This document shows, in pieces, positions 36,929-45,579 of a stretch of DNA of 64,000 nucleotides (positions within the stretch are counted from its first letter, which is position 1; each line of letters opens with the position of its first letter). The translations under genes and the position numbers were made by a program. The notes under the pieces were generated by a model. The model had not been told where the DNA came from. It did no database searches and saw nothing but the letters and a program-made list of their open reading frames with translations. The stretch comes from Treponema medium (GTDB lineage Bacteria > Spirochaetota > Spirochaetia > Treponematales > Treponemataceae), in assembly GCF_017161265.1 (NCBI RefSeq), contig NZ_CP031393.1, positions 2,418,001 through 2,482,000 on the forward strand, written 5' to 3'.

Positions 36929-37993
36929 ATGAGCACACCGGTATTGTCGGTAAAAAATCTGGTTAAGCGGTATAAAGAAAAAATCGCATTGGATCATTTT
37001 AATTTGGACGTTGCAAAAGGAGAAGTGCTTGGGCTGTTGGGGCCGAACGGCTGCGGTAAGACAACGGCAATCAACTGCATCCTTTCGCTGTTAAAGTACG
37101 ATAAAGGCGAGATCAGGATTTTTGATGAGCCGATGCGTCCCGACGCTTTTGCAATCAACAACCCCGACGCAAGCGTCGGGGTATGTTGTTCTCATAAGGT
37201 GGTTGCAGTCGGCTTTAATACCCTTTGTTACGACGCAAAGCGTCGGGGTATTAAACCCTCCGCACGAATAAAACGGAAAATCGGTCTTGTGCCGCAGGAA
37301 GTATCCGTCTATTACGATTTTACCGTTAAACAAAACATCGACTACTTTTGCGGACTGTACATCGATAACGGAGCCGAACGAAAAAAACTGGTAAAGGAAG
37401 CAATCGACTTTGTCGGTCTTAACAACTACGAATCGTATAAAGCGAAAAAGCTATCCGGCGGATTATTACGGAGGCTCAATATTGCCTGCGGCATTGCGCA
37501 TAAGCCGGAACTCATTTTTTTGGACGAACCGACTGTTGCCGTCGATGTGCAGAGCAGAAACTTTATTCTTTCCGGTATCAGAAAGCTTGCTCAAAACGGC
37601 AGCACCATTGTGTACACCACGCATTACCTTGAAGAAGCGGAACAGCTCTGCGACCGGATGGTGATTATGGATAACGGGCGGGATATTGCAAACGGTACTT
37701 TTGATGAGTTGAAAGACCGTATCCGCACCAGCGAAAAAGTCGTCGTTGAGTTTGTCGGTCTGCACGATACCGCTGACAGCATCATGGAAGCATTGAACAC
37801 CATTCCGCACGTAACCGGCGTTGTACAAAACGGCTCGGAATGGCTGATCACTTTTGAAAATTCCATCAACAACCTAAACGAACTGATTCTCTTTATCAAT
37901 AAACGGCAGCTCGCATATCGCAAATTGTATTCCGAACGTCCCAGTCTCAGCGACATTTTCTTAGAGCTTACGGGAAAGGAGCTGCGGGACTGA
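36929..37993 (+). CDS. ABC transporter ATPase carrying a 38-residue palindromic-element insert
   Basis: 354 residues from ATG 36929 (AGGAGA upstream). Walker A is GPNGCGKTT, the Q-loop is GLVPQE, the signature is KLSGGLLRRLNIACG and Walker B is LIFLDEPTVAVD, followed by the H-loop TTHYLEEAEQ. Between Walker A and the Q-loop, after DAFAI, a 114-bp in-frame insert encodes NNPDASVGVCCSHKVV... up to PSARI, then the native KRKIGLVPQ resumes. The ATPase should power the two ABC-2 permeases encoded next (natA/yhg type), probably as an exporter. The insert lies in a surface loop and might be tolerated; nothing else is broken. The permease start overlaps the stop. Confidence 0.9.
   Translation: MSTPVLSVKNLVKRYKEKIALDHFNLDVAKGEVLGLLGPNGCGKTTAINCILSLLKYDKGEIRIFDEPMRPDAFAINNPDASVGVCCSHKVVAVGFNTLCYDAKRRGIKPSARIKRKIGLVPQEVSVYYDFTVKQNIDYFCGLYIDNGAERKKLVKEAIDFVGLNNYESYKAKKLSGGLLRRLNIACGIAHKPELIFLDEPTVAVDVQSRNFILSGIRKLAQNGSTIVYTTHYLEEAEQLCDRMVIMDNGRDIANGTFDELKDRIRTSEKVVVEFVGLHDTADSIMEALNTIPHVTGVVQNGSEWLITFENSINNLNELILFINKRQLAYRKLYSERPSLSDIFLELTGKELRD
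37154..37271 (+). repeat. 118-bp palindromic element, in-frame copy 1
   Basis: Starts ATCAACAACCCCGACGC and ends CACGAATAA. Contains ACCCCGACGC/GCGTCGGGGT and, later, GACGC(A)AAGCGTC with flanking AATACCC...GGGTATT stems. It differs from 49529-49646 at about three positions, all changing an amino acid, and begins at the same codon position. It encodes INNPDASVG, then CCSHKVVAVGF, then YDAKRRGIKPSARI. Confidence 0.92.
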
Positions 37994-39048
37994 TGAAGTT
38001 TTTACGTGAATTAAAGTACACGGCAATTTCGATGATCTTCACGGTAGAAGGAATGTTTTGGACGGTCGCATATCCAATCCTATTATCGTCGCTGTTTTTT
38101 GTAATCTTCTCCGCAATCAACACGCGGGGTATAAGCGCCACCGTAAACACCGGCATTACCGAAACAAATCCTCATCGAGTCATCTTTAATTTTATTCCGA
38201 TAGTGCATGTTATTCCGATGGAACAAGAAGCTGCCGATGCCGCCCTGCGCGAAGGCAGTATTCAAGTATTTATCGCAGACGATTTATCGATTAGAATATA
38301 CAAAAACGGTATCGCGCAGACAATCATTAAAAACATAGTAGAGCAGATAAAGCAAACCGATGCGCTCGGTATCCCGATAACGCCTTCCGTTTACCGGAAA
38401 CGGTTCATCGACAGTAAGGATGAACAAAACAATTCGATGATGATTTTATTCTACTCGCTTTTGGCGATGGTCTCCATTTACAGTATGTTTGGCTCAATTT
38501 CCATCCCTGAACGCATACAGGCGAATATTTCAAAATTAGCGGTAAGAATGTCCGCAGCGCCTATCAAGCGGTTCAGGATATATCTTGCTGGCGTTCTTTT
38601 CTTTGTCTGCTTTAACCTTGCATCGAATCTTTTATACATCGGCTATGTGATGCTTGTGTTAAAGATTAACCTCATCACGGATTGTGCGGTAACGATTCCG
38701 CTGTTGATCTATGCAAATCTGTTCGGAACCGCCTTCGGCCTCTGTATCGGCTCAATTCCCAAACTGTCGGAAAACACAAAAGTGATGATAGGTGTGTTCA
38801 GTTCGCTTTTTCTTTCTTTTTTATCGGGCATGATGAGCGTCAGTGTAAAAACCGCACTGGATGCTTCGGTTCCGATTCTGAGTAAAATAAACCCCATCGC
38901 GCTTTTTACGGATACGTTATACAACATCAATATCCTGCACGAATACGATTTAGCGCCGTTATTTTTTATTGTGTACTCAGTATTTATCGCGCTGTTTTTA
39001 AGCATTGCATTCTTTAATGCGCGGGAGGTACAGTATGACAGTCTATAA
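37993..39048 (+). CDS. ABC-2 type permease (first of two)
   Basis: 351 residues. One N-terminal helix (MFWTVAYPILLSSLFFVIF), a ~110-residue extracytoplasmic loop, then five to six C-terminal helices (MMILFYSLLAMVSIYSMFG; FVCFNLASNLLYIGYVMLVL; LLIYANLFGTAFGLCIGSI; VFSSLFLSFLSGMM). This ABC2_membrane_3/YhgE-NatB-like layout is typical of exporters of peptides, drugs or antibiotics. The start codon overlaps the ATPase stop (TGATGA), so the pair is coupled. It probably forms a heterodimer with the next gene's product. The substrate is unknown. Confidence 0.85.
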   Translation: MKFLRELKYTAISMIFTVEGMFWTVAYPILLSSLFFVIFSAINTRGISATVNTGITETNPHRVIFNFIPIVHVIPMEQEAADAALREGSIQVFIADDLSIRIYKNGIAQTIIKNIVEQIKQTDALGIPITPSVYRKRFIDSKDEQNNSMMILFYSLLAMVSIYSMFGSISIPERIQANISKLAVRMSAAPIKRFRIYLAGVLFFVCFNLASNLLYIGYVMLVLKINLITDCAVTIPLLIYANLFGTAFGLCIGSIPKLSENTKVMIGVFSSLFLSFLSGMMSVSVKTALDASVPILSKINPIALFTDTLYNINILHEYDLAPLFFIVYSVFIALFLSIAFFNAREVQYDSL

Positions 39049-40201
39049 GCATTTTTTGCAGATGGTGTGGCAGCGGAAAATCGGCACCGTCATCTTTCTT
39101 GCTATCTTTTTATCGCTGTGTTTTCTAATGCTGCAGCCGGAAAGCAGAAACGCGCACGGTTTTTCCGAAACACGGCTTACCGTTTGCATTGCAGATCAAG
39201 ATCATTCACCGCTTTCGGAGCAGCTGACTGCCTATTTGCAAACAAAACACACGGTTACGCTTTTGGGCGATTCCGGTTTAAGTGATGAAGTCCTTTTGAA
39301 AAAGCTCAGAAAAAATATTTCCGTCGGTTTGATCGATGCGGGACTAATTATCTCCGAAGGGTTTGAACAGAAAACAGAATTAGGACAAAAAGGAATCATC
39401 AGCATTAAAGACGGCAGACGGGCGGCAGCGTTCTATATCGATTCGCAGATACAAACCTTTTTACGCTTTGCACTTTCAACAAAGGAGGCCACGGGGTCTT
39501 TCGACTTTGAAAAGGTACGAAACGCGCTTGCAGTACGAACCGAGGTTATCAAGGTGAACCGAGAAGAAGATACCTCGACTGCCGCAGGGCTTAAATATTT
39601 TTTCAATTTTTTGGGATGGGCGATATTCTCGCTGATTATCAATTCCATCGGCTGGGCGCTGTTTGAATTAAATAACGAGCGGCTGAGAATCCGCACGGCC
39701 GTTTCACCGGTGTCGAATATGCGGTTTGCTTTTGAAAATTTTGCTGCGCAGCTGACCGTCGTCGCCCTCTTTCTTGCGGTGTTAATTGCCTTTGCCGCAT
39801 TGATGTACCGGCACACTATCCGTACCTTGCCGCTTGCAAGCTATACGCTGAACGCTGCCGTCTACGCAGCGGTGGTTTTAAGTGCGGTTTTTATGTTGAA
39901 CGCTGCGCTAAAAAAAGGTGCGGTAATGGGTATTGTCGGTACGGTGCTTCCCCTGTCGCTTGCTTTTATTTCGGGGATTTTTTTGGAACAGGAACTGCTG
40001 CCGAAAAGCATTACTACGCTCGCCCGCGTTTTCCCGACATATTATTATGTGCGTGCAAATAGTTTTACCGAACGGATGCTGCGTCCCGATTGGCACACTA
40101 TCGGTATGCAGCTTTTGTTCCTGCTGTTGTACTTTACGCTCGGTGTTTATTTCAGCAAGCTGAACAGGGTACGGAACAAGATTGAGTTTGCGCAGAAGTA
40201 G
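39035..40201 (+). CDS. ABC-2 type permease (second of two)
   Basis: 388 residues from ATG 39035, just after GGGAGG and overlapping the previous stop by 14 bp. The layout is the same as that of the partner: one N-terminal helix (IGTVIFLAIFLSLCFLML), a long loop, and five C-terminal helices (YFFNFLGWAIFSLIINSIGWALF; LTVVALFLAVLIAFAALM; AVYAAVVLSAVFMLNAAL; MGIVGTVLPLSLAFISGIF; LLFLLLYFTLGVYF). It completes an ATPase-permease-permease exporter. The downstream AraC gene is separated by 244 bp, so it is not clearly in the same operon. Confidence 0.85.
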   Translation: MTVYKHFLQMVWQRKIGTVIFLAIFLSLCFLMLQPESRNAHGFSETRLTVCIADQDHSPLSEQLTAYLQTKHTVTLLGDSGLSDEVLLKKLRKNISVGLIDAGLIISEGFEQKTELGQKGIISIKDGRRAAAFYIDSQIQTFLRFALSTKEATGSFDFEKVRNALAVRTEVIKVNREEDTSTAAGLKYFFNFLGWAIFSLIINSIGWALFELNNERLRIRTAVSPVSNMRFAFENFAAQLTVVALFLAVLIAFAALMYRHTIRTLPLASYTLNAAVYAAVVLSAVFMLNAALKKGAVMGIVGTVLPLSLAFISGIFLEQELLPKSITTLARVFPTYYYVRANSFTERMLRPDWHTIGMQLLFLLLYFTLGVYFSKLNRVRNKIEFAQK

Positions 40202-40445
40202 AGGGGGCTGTTTATACTGCGCCCTTTTGTCAATACAAAAAAATAATTTATTTAAGGTGTATTTGCTGCTTATTTTAAAATCGATCATATACCTGAATGG
40301 GCTTGTTTTTATGCTCTTTCTTTGACATTATACGCTAAAGGGTGTGTATCGCATATCAAACAGCTTCACAGAAGGCAATATTTATATGATATGAAAAAAG
40401 CCTTTATAGCATTAATTAATAAAAGAGTTTCCGCTTTGAAGTAGT

Positions 40446-41444
40446 ATGAAGATGGACGAAAAACAATATACGGACTTTTTTGATCCGGAGGTTCAAAAAA
40501 TTGCCGGAGAAGACGGCTGCAGCATCTACAAAATGAAAAACAGCACCGGCGAAGGTGTCATTACACAGTACGAAATTCTTCCGGGTATTGAATTATTCTA
40601 TAATGATTTTCACATGAGCGATGGACAAAATCAGAATAAATTACCCCATCCTGATGTGTTAGAAATCAATCATTGCCGCGAAGGCCGATTTGAATGTGAG
40701 TTTACCAATAAGGATTATCAATATATCGGAGCAGGTGATATTGCAATCAACAGGTTAACGAACAAAACTACTGCAACGTATTTTCCGCTCTCTCATTATC
40801 ACGGAATTTCAATAACGATAGATTTGCAGAGAACCAATCAAACGATGAAAAAAATTGAAAATGTCATAGGCGGCTTAAACATAGATGTATATCAGATTGC
40901 AGACAAATTTTGTAAAGATAATGCTTGTGTCGTTTTAAGATGCCATACCGAAATTGAACATATTTTTTCCGAACTGTATCAAGTTAAACCTCGAATGATT
41001 GCCTATTATCTAAAGATTAAAATTTTGGAATTGCTTATGTTTTTAAATCAGGTTTCTCTTGAGGATTATAAAAAAGAACGAAGATATTTTGCAGGTCATC
41101 AAGTACGCACAATAAAGGAAATTCACGCCTATATGACAGCAAATCTTTGTCGTCATTATACGTTGCAGGAACTTTCAGATACATTCAATATTCCTCTTAC
41201 ATCAATGAAAGTTTGCTTTAAGGGCGTATACGGCTCACCTATATACTCCTATATGAAATCATACCGTATGCACGCAGCAACGGTGTTACTTAAAGATTCA
41301 TCAGACAGTATAACAGAAATTGCTGCAAAAATAGGATATGATAATCCAAGTAAATTTTCCGAAGTCTTTAAAAAAGAGTTCGGGAAATTACCCTCCGAAT
41401 TTAGAAAAGAGCATCTGCAAAAAAACTCAAGTATAGATTGTTAG
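40446..41444 (+). CDS. AraC-family transcriptional regulator
   Basis: 332 residues. A ~210-residue sensor-like N-terminus (GAGDIAINRLTNKTT, a cupin-like turn) precedes a C-terminal AraC DNA-binding domain (about 230-330) with two HTH units: YTLQELSDTFNIPLTSMKVCFKGVYG and DSITEIAAKIGYDNPSKFSEVFKKEFGKLPSEFR. The second unit matches the family pattern well. It may control the upstream ABC exporter, as many AraC/exporter pairs do. Nothing in the window shows its ligand. Low GC relative to the permeases. Confidence 0.88.
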   Translation: MKMDEKQYTDFFDPEVQKIAGEDGCSIYKMKNSTGEGVITQYEILPGIELFYNDFHMSDGQNQNKLPHPDVLEINHCREGRFECEFTNKDYQYIGAGDIAINRLTNKTTATYFPLSHYHGISITIDLQRTNQTMKKIENVIGGLNIDVYQIADKFCKDNACVVLRCHTEIEHIFSELYQVKPRMIAYYLKIKILELLMFLNQVSLEDYKKERRYFAGHQVRTIKEIHAYMTANLCRHYTLQELSDTFNIPLTSMKVCFKGVYGSPIYSYMKSYRMHAATVLLKDSSDSITEIAAKIGYDNPSKFSEVFKKEFGKLPSEFRKEHLQKNSSIDC

Positions 41445-41489
41445 AAGATACCTCATCAGCACTGCTGGTACTCATTATTTTATCCCTGA

Positions 41490-42005
41490 AGACTTCCCCT
41501 TGCATTATTCCATTTTTAGCCCTATAATTATAAACATGTACAGTCGTGTAATCAAATTACCGCAGTACCAACCGTCTCCCCCTTCCGTAAGCCTTTTGCA
41601 AAAGGGGCTTGACATGCGCGTAACTGGCGGCATAATACTCACAGCTCACAGCTCACAGCTCACAGCTCACAGCTCACAGCTCACAGCTCACAGCTCACAG
41701 CTCACAGCTCACAGCTCACAGCTCACAGCTCACAGCTCACAGCTCACAGCGTGAACTTTATTTAGATAGCTTTTTATCTAATTTCCATAAATACGACAAT
41801 CTTTTCTCACTTTACACGCAAAAACAAACCGCAGATATAAACCCTTTTGCGTTCTCTGCATACTTAGCGGTTGCATTAAGAACAGAAACTACAAAGTACG
41901 TTCAAGATTCAAAATATTCAGCAAGAAATTTCACACCACATAATTACCCATTATTTACCGCCCTGTACCGTAATTCACGGCAGGCAGTCTGGTTCGATAG
42001 TAGTT
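41490..42005 (+). repeat. Upstream module of the TvpA-like gene, with 16-copy 7-bp VNTR
   Basis: No convincing gene in this 615-bp gap. It matches 18190-18745 in inverse orientation. The VNTR at 41639-41750 has 16 tandem copies of TCACAGC. It is followed by GTGAACTTTATTTAGAT and CTTTACACGCAAAAAC, also shared. The VNTR ends 310 bp before the lipoprotein ATG at 42060. Downstream, TTCACGGCAGGCAGTCTGGTT lies near 41972. Confidence 0.8.
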
Positions 42006-42059
42006 AGCCCCCCCTAAATAAATTATGGATTATGAATTATTATACGGGAGAATTTATAC

Positions 42060-44027
42060 ATGAAAAGAACTATATATAGAACAACCAAGCTGCTGAGCTC
42101 CTTAGCAGGAATGCTGATGCTTACAGCAGTGATGATGATCGGCTGTAATCAAAATGTTACAACTCCACAGCCGGCTAAGGACACCACACCGCCTGCAAAG
42201 GTTAAAAGCCTTTCTGCAGTATACGATTCAGGGAACCAAAAGATTATCGTAACGTGGACGAATCCTACAGACAGCGATTTTGCAGGCCTGACCTTGAGCT
42301 GGAAAAAAGAAGGCGGAGCGGCAACGAATGTGCTGCTTGAAACCAGTAATATCAGCTATGAAATTCCCAATATTACAGCGGATGGCAGTACATACACCAT
42401 CGCGGTAACAGCAAAAGATGATGTCGGCAATACTGCTACCCCTGTAGAAACAACCGTACAGGCAACGGCAACAGCTGAAATAACAAAGGTAGAGCTTAAC
42501 GGCCGCACGCACTTTGATACAGTTCAAACCGACCGAAATATTACAGTAACGGTAAGCGGCAGCAATTTTGATAAGCTTACAAGCCTTTTGGTACAAGTGA
42601 CGGACGGTAGTACAAATTATCCGCCGGTAACGGCAACAATTGATGCATCACACAATACGGCAACCGCAACAGTACAGGCACCGGTACCGTCTTATCCTAC
42701 CGATGAAGGCACAAGGTACACCGTAAAGGCAATCGCCAACAGCACCACTCCTGCCGCCGCTACGGCTTCTTTTATCGTTTCAAACCCTGCAAAGGTTAGT
42801 AATATAGTGCTTACGCCTGATAAACTCAAACTCGGTAGTGCAACGAAGGTCAGTGTAGCGGTAACGGGAACCAACTTTGATATCCGCGGTGAAACAAAGA
42901 TAAAGTTGCTCGATTCAAATGGAGATGAGGCAGTAGGAAGTACCGTAACTGTTGCAGAAAATGTAGGAAATGAAACTGAGTTTACCGCAGAGATTGCCAA
43001 CTTGCCTGCTGTAAACGGCGTATACACGGTGGCGGTGTTCTTTAAGGGAAATAAACAAACGGAGACTGCACAGCTGCAGCTGTACGGTGCGCCTGAAATT
43101 ACAAGCGTAAGCATACCTAAGGCCGGAAAGACTTACGGCGGAAACAAGCTGCCGGTAACGATTAAAGGAAAAAACTTTACCGCGCTGGGGGCAAGCTTTA
43201 GCGGAAGCGATGCTAGCATAACAAACTTTACAGTTGTAAATGATACAACGGCAACAGCGGAGGTAACCTGTCCGTATAGTGCTGGAGAGTATCCCGTTAC
43301 GGTAATGTGCGGCACGGCAAGCAACACAGGAACGATCAGTGTAAAGGACTATACCGGCTATGATGTCGGCAAAATTGTACTTGCAGATAAAACACTCGTT
43401 GATAAAGGTGGCTATACGATAGACTCAAGCAATCCGCCGGTTGCGATTATCTGCGGTTCTAATAGCTATGGAGTACCGCGTATGATTGCGCTGCATACAA
43501 GCGGCAGCGACCTTGTATGGGCAAAGGATGGCAGCACCGGCTACAAGACGATGTTTGAAGGGATTATTTGTACACCTAGTCAGAAGGGAAGCGGAGCTGC
43601 CCAAACGGCAACGTTTACCGGAGACTCAGACGGCAGTGATAACTGGGAATATATCAAGGCAGTAGATCCTGCAGGATCAGCGGATGCAGCAACGAATTAT
43701 CCGGCGTTTAACTGGGTAAATCAGTATAACACGCAGTATGTTGCACAGCTTAACCATAAAACATTTAACTGGTATATGCCGAGCCTTGCAGAGCTGTGCG
43801 AAGTGTATAAAAACAAGGATAAGATTAACGCAAGCTTGAAGACAATACATGATGCATCGGGCGGCAGTGCGTATGCAGACGAATCTCTTGGGACGAATTT
43901 TTATTGGTCGTCGTCGCAGTTTGCTTCCCTCAATTATCGCACGTGGCGAGTCTATTTCAGCGATGGCAATGTGGACTTCAGCAACAAGTACGATCTTAAG
44001 CGTGTTTGTTGTCTGGCAGGCTTTTAA
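42060..44027 (+). CDS. TvpA-like surface lipoprotein, DGR target candidate
   Basis: 655 residues. Lipobox TAVMMIGCNQN (Cys29). Residues about 40-130 form an FN3-like domain (PPAKVKSLSAVYDS...KIIVTWTNP). Residues about 145-440 contain IPT/TIG-like repeats (ITVTVSGSNFDKLTSLLV; LPVTIKGKNFTALG). The last ~215 residues match the C-type lectin/FGE-like domain of Treponema variable proteins: WYMPSLAELCEVYKNKD, then FYWSSSQFASLNYRTWRVYF and KRVCCLAGF at the end. In DGR systems this last segment is the variable region rewritten by an error-prone reverse transcriptase; a DGR-type RT gene lies 1.6 kb downstream. It is probably surface exposed and binds ligands. GGGAG precedes the ATG. Confidence 0.88.
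   Translation: MKRTIYRTTKLLSSLAGMLMLTAVMMIGCNQNVTTPQPAKDTTPPAKVKSLSAVYDSGNQKIIVTWTNPTDSDFAGLTLSWKKEGGAATNVLLETSNISYEIPNITADGSTYTIAVTAKDDVGNTATPVETTVQATATAEITKVELNGRTHFDTVQTDRNITVTVSGSNFDKLTSLLVQVTDGSTNYPPVTATIDASHNTATATVQAPVPSYPTDEGTRYTVKAIANSTTPAAATASFIVSNPAKVSNIVLTPDKLKLGSATKVSVAVTGTNFDIRGETKIKLLDSNGDEAVGSTVTVAENVGNETEFTAEIANLPAVNGVYTVAVFFKGNKQTETAQLQLYGAPEITSVSIPKAGKTYGGNKLPVTIKGKNFTALGASFSGSDASITNFTVVNDTTATAEVTCPYSAGEYPVTVMCGTASNTGTISVKDYTGYDVGKIVLADKTLVDKGGYTIDSSNPPVAIICGSNSYGVPRMIALHTSGSDLVWAKDGSTGYKTMFEGIICTPSQKGSGAAQTATFTGDSDGSDNWEYIKAVDPAGSADAATNYPAFNWVNQYNTQYVAQLNHKTFNWYMPSLAELCEVYKNKDKINASLKTIHDASGGSAYADESLGTNFYWSSSQFASLNYRTWRVYFSDGNVDFSNKYDLKRVCCLAGF
43900..44026 (+). other. Putative DGR variable region (VR)
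   Basis: The last ~40 codons of the lipoprotein, from YWSSSQ to the stop. The framework (WSSSQ, SDGNV, KRVCCLAGF) agrees with TvpA-type VRs, where AAY codons in the template become other codons. I could not find a matching template repeat (TR) in the window, so adenine-specific variation cannot be checked here. Confidence 0.55.
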
Positions 44028-44039
44028 CCGGTTAGGGGA

Positions 44040-44545
44040 AGACTTTTCTTTTTTTTCGATAAAAAGAAAAGTCTTCCCCTATGACCCCATCTAAAGAAAA
44101 ACGGCGACTTAGGGCTCTGCCCTAAGAACCCGTTTTGGAACTCATGTTTCGTTCTTAAAAAGGACTGAGCAGTCAGGCTTTTTGTGCAACTTTGTTTCAG
44201 TAGCGGCACGGCTGCCTCTGGTTCTACGCGGCATCGATGGACGCCCCTCAGCGGGCGACTTAGGTGGATTGCTACGCTGGCTTGTAATCACTAAGAACCC
44301 GCCTTGGTTCCCAAGCTTGGTTCTGAATGAAAAGCTGAGTAGCTATGCTTTCCTTGTTAATCTCTGTTTCAGAACGCCGAACGCCTACGGACGTACATTT
44401 CTTAACGATGGCATTCGTGCCGGATTGCACATACAGTGCGAAACATTGAGAGCTGTACCCGATGCTCTGCGTCAGATGCGTTGATTTTTTCTTCATTTTC
44501 TTAGCCATTTTTACGTCCGTGCTGTATAAGAGAGGTACGCGGAGG
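44040..44545. repeat. Two related palindromic cassettes after the lipoprotein gene
   Basis: About 520 bp without a gene. The first hairpin, AGGGGAAGACTTTTCTTTT/AAAAGAAAAGTCTTCCCCT (about 44034-44082), is a likely terminator. Two copies of one cassette follow: GGCGACTTAGG...CTAAGAACCCG...GGTTCT or GAAC...AAAAGC/CTGAGCAGT..., each ending TTTGTTTCAG or CTGTTTCAG (44102-44200 and 44255-44375). A GGCACGGCTGCC block near 44205 recalls 34128 and 56178. The TACGTCCGTG at 44511 recalls hairpin loops elsewhere. Confidence 0.65.
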
Positions 44546-44550
44546 TGTAA

Positions 44551-45348
44551 ATGACACAAAAACCATTTGAAGACCTAACTATTTCCGATGATTTCATGTT
44601 CTGTAAAGTTATGGAGTATGAGTCCATCTGTAAAGAATTTCTTGAAATGCTCTTTACCATTAAAATCGAGAAAATCACATATCTATCGTCCCAGAATACT
44701 GTTACCACTAATTCGGGAGCAAAAACGATCAGGCTGGATGTACTGGTAAAAGATGATGCCGGTACATCTTACAATGTTGAAATGTGTTTTCCGATAGACG
44801 TCCGTGTCTATCGGAAAACACGAGTTTTGCCATTCGGCAAAACATCGCTGCTGCGTAGAACCACCGCCATCCGTGGCGGTACTGAAACACCTTTTGCAAA
44901 TAGGTGGAGCAGATGCAAGGAGATAGCCGAAAATAAAGCGGAGGCGTATCGGGTATACGGTGAGCATTTATTTTCGGCGTACGACACAGCAGATGCCCGC
45001 ATATTTGTAAAAGATGCAAAAAAGATTATATTGAATGCAAATGCGTTTAATACAGCAGGTAATAAAGATTTACAAGGCTTTTTACAATATGTAAAAACCG
45101 GTAAGGTAACAACTGAATATACAGGGAGGATAGAGCAGATGATACAGACCGTAAAACGTAACGAATTAGCACGGAAAGAATATCATATTTTACCGGCAGC
45201 TCTTATGGACGCCTTTGATGAAGGCGAGGCACGAGGTTCCCGCCAAAAAGCGCTTGAAACGGCAAGGTTGATGAAAGAGGAAAATTGTGAGATTTCCTTT
45301 ATTCAGAAGATGACCGGTCTCAGCAGAGATGAAGTCGAAAACGTTTGA
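44551..45348 (+). CDS. Rpn/PD-(D/E)XK nuclease family protein with foreign palindromic segment
   Basis: 265 residues, shorter than the usual ~290-310. The N-terminus (KPFEDLTISDDFMFCKVM... TIRLDVLVKDDAGTSYNVEM) holds the first half of the nuclease core, with the Asp of RLDVLVKD and the Glu of YNVEM. From about residue 78 to 150 the sequence departs from the family: it encodes hairpins (44785-44880) and a block starting CCTTTTGCAAATAGG, and the expected Q-x-R-x-RFYQ region is missing. The native C-terminus resumes near KDAKKIILNANAFN and includes TGRIEQMIQTVKRNELARKEY. The reading frame is open throughout, but the catalytic core has lost its second half, so activity is doubtful. Confidence 0.75.
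   Translation: MTQKPFEDLTISDDFMFCKVMEYESICKEFLEMLFTIKIEKITYLSSQNTVTTNSGAKTIRLDVLVKDDAGTSYNVEMCFPIDVRVYRKTRVLPFGKTSLLRRTTAIRGGTETPFANRWSRCKEIAENKAEAYRVYGEHLFSAYDTADARIFVKDAKKIILNANAFNTAGNKDLQGFLQYVKTGKVTTEYTGRIEQMIQTVKRNELARKEYHILPAALMDAFDEGEARGSRQKALETARLMKEENCEISFIQKMTGLSRDEVENV
44785..44880 (+). repeat. Three-hairpin palindromic element inside the Rpn gene
   Basis: TGTTTTCCGATAGAC-GTCCGT-GTCTATCGGAAAACA (44785-44820), GTTTTGCC-ATTC-GGCAAAAC (44824-44843) and ACCGCC-ATCCGT-GGCGGT (44863-44880). The GTCCGT loop of the first and the CCATCCGTGGCGGTACTGAA text match 34162-34269, while the stems differ. Confidence 0.85.
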
Positions 45349-45360
45349 GAATGCCGCTTC

Positions 45361-45576
45361 TGAAATGCCTTTTGCAAAGAGGTGGAGTAGATGCTAGGCG
45401 CCTAGCCGAAATAAAGCGGAGACACGCCCAAAAATGATCATTTTTGGGCTACAAGTTTGCAGGAGCAAACTTGCTTCTGCTTGGAGGAACCACACCCGTC
45501 CTTGGGCGTTCTGATACGTTGAGCATTTATTCGTGCGAGGGTTTAATACCCCGACGCTTGCGTCGGGGTTGTTGAT
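45361..45576. repeat. Palindromic cluster before the reverse transcriptase
   Basis: No gene. It starts CCTTTTGCAAAGAGGTGGAG with AGATGCTAGG, like 44890-44930 and 18520-18560. It then carries the palindrome GCCCAAAAATGATCATTTTTGGGC near 45428, a TTTGC...GCAAA stem near 45460, and ends with an inverted, shortened copy (45527-45576) of the 118-bp element in which the middle is deleted between the two GCGTCGGGGT arms. Confidence 0.75.
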
Positions 45577-45579
45577 TTG

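Noticed and set aside
41500-41754. Open frame encoding repeated SSQLTAH residues
   Set aside because: It is only the 7-bp VNTR read through; there is no ribosome site and the mirror copy at 18413 is non-coding.
44182-44484. Open frame after the lipoprotein gene as a possible avd gene or template repeat of the DGR
   Set aside because: The translation shows no helical-bundle pattern, no match to the VR could be found, and the DNA consists of palindromic cassettes.
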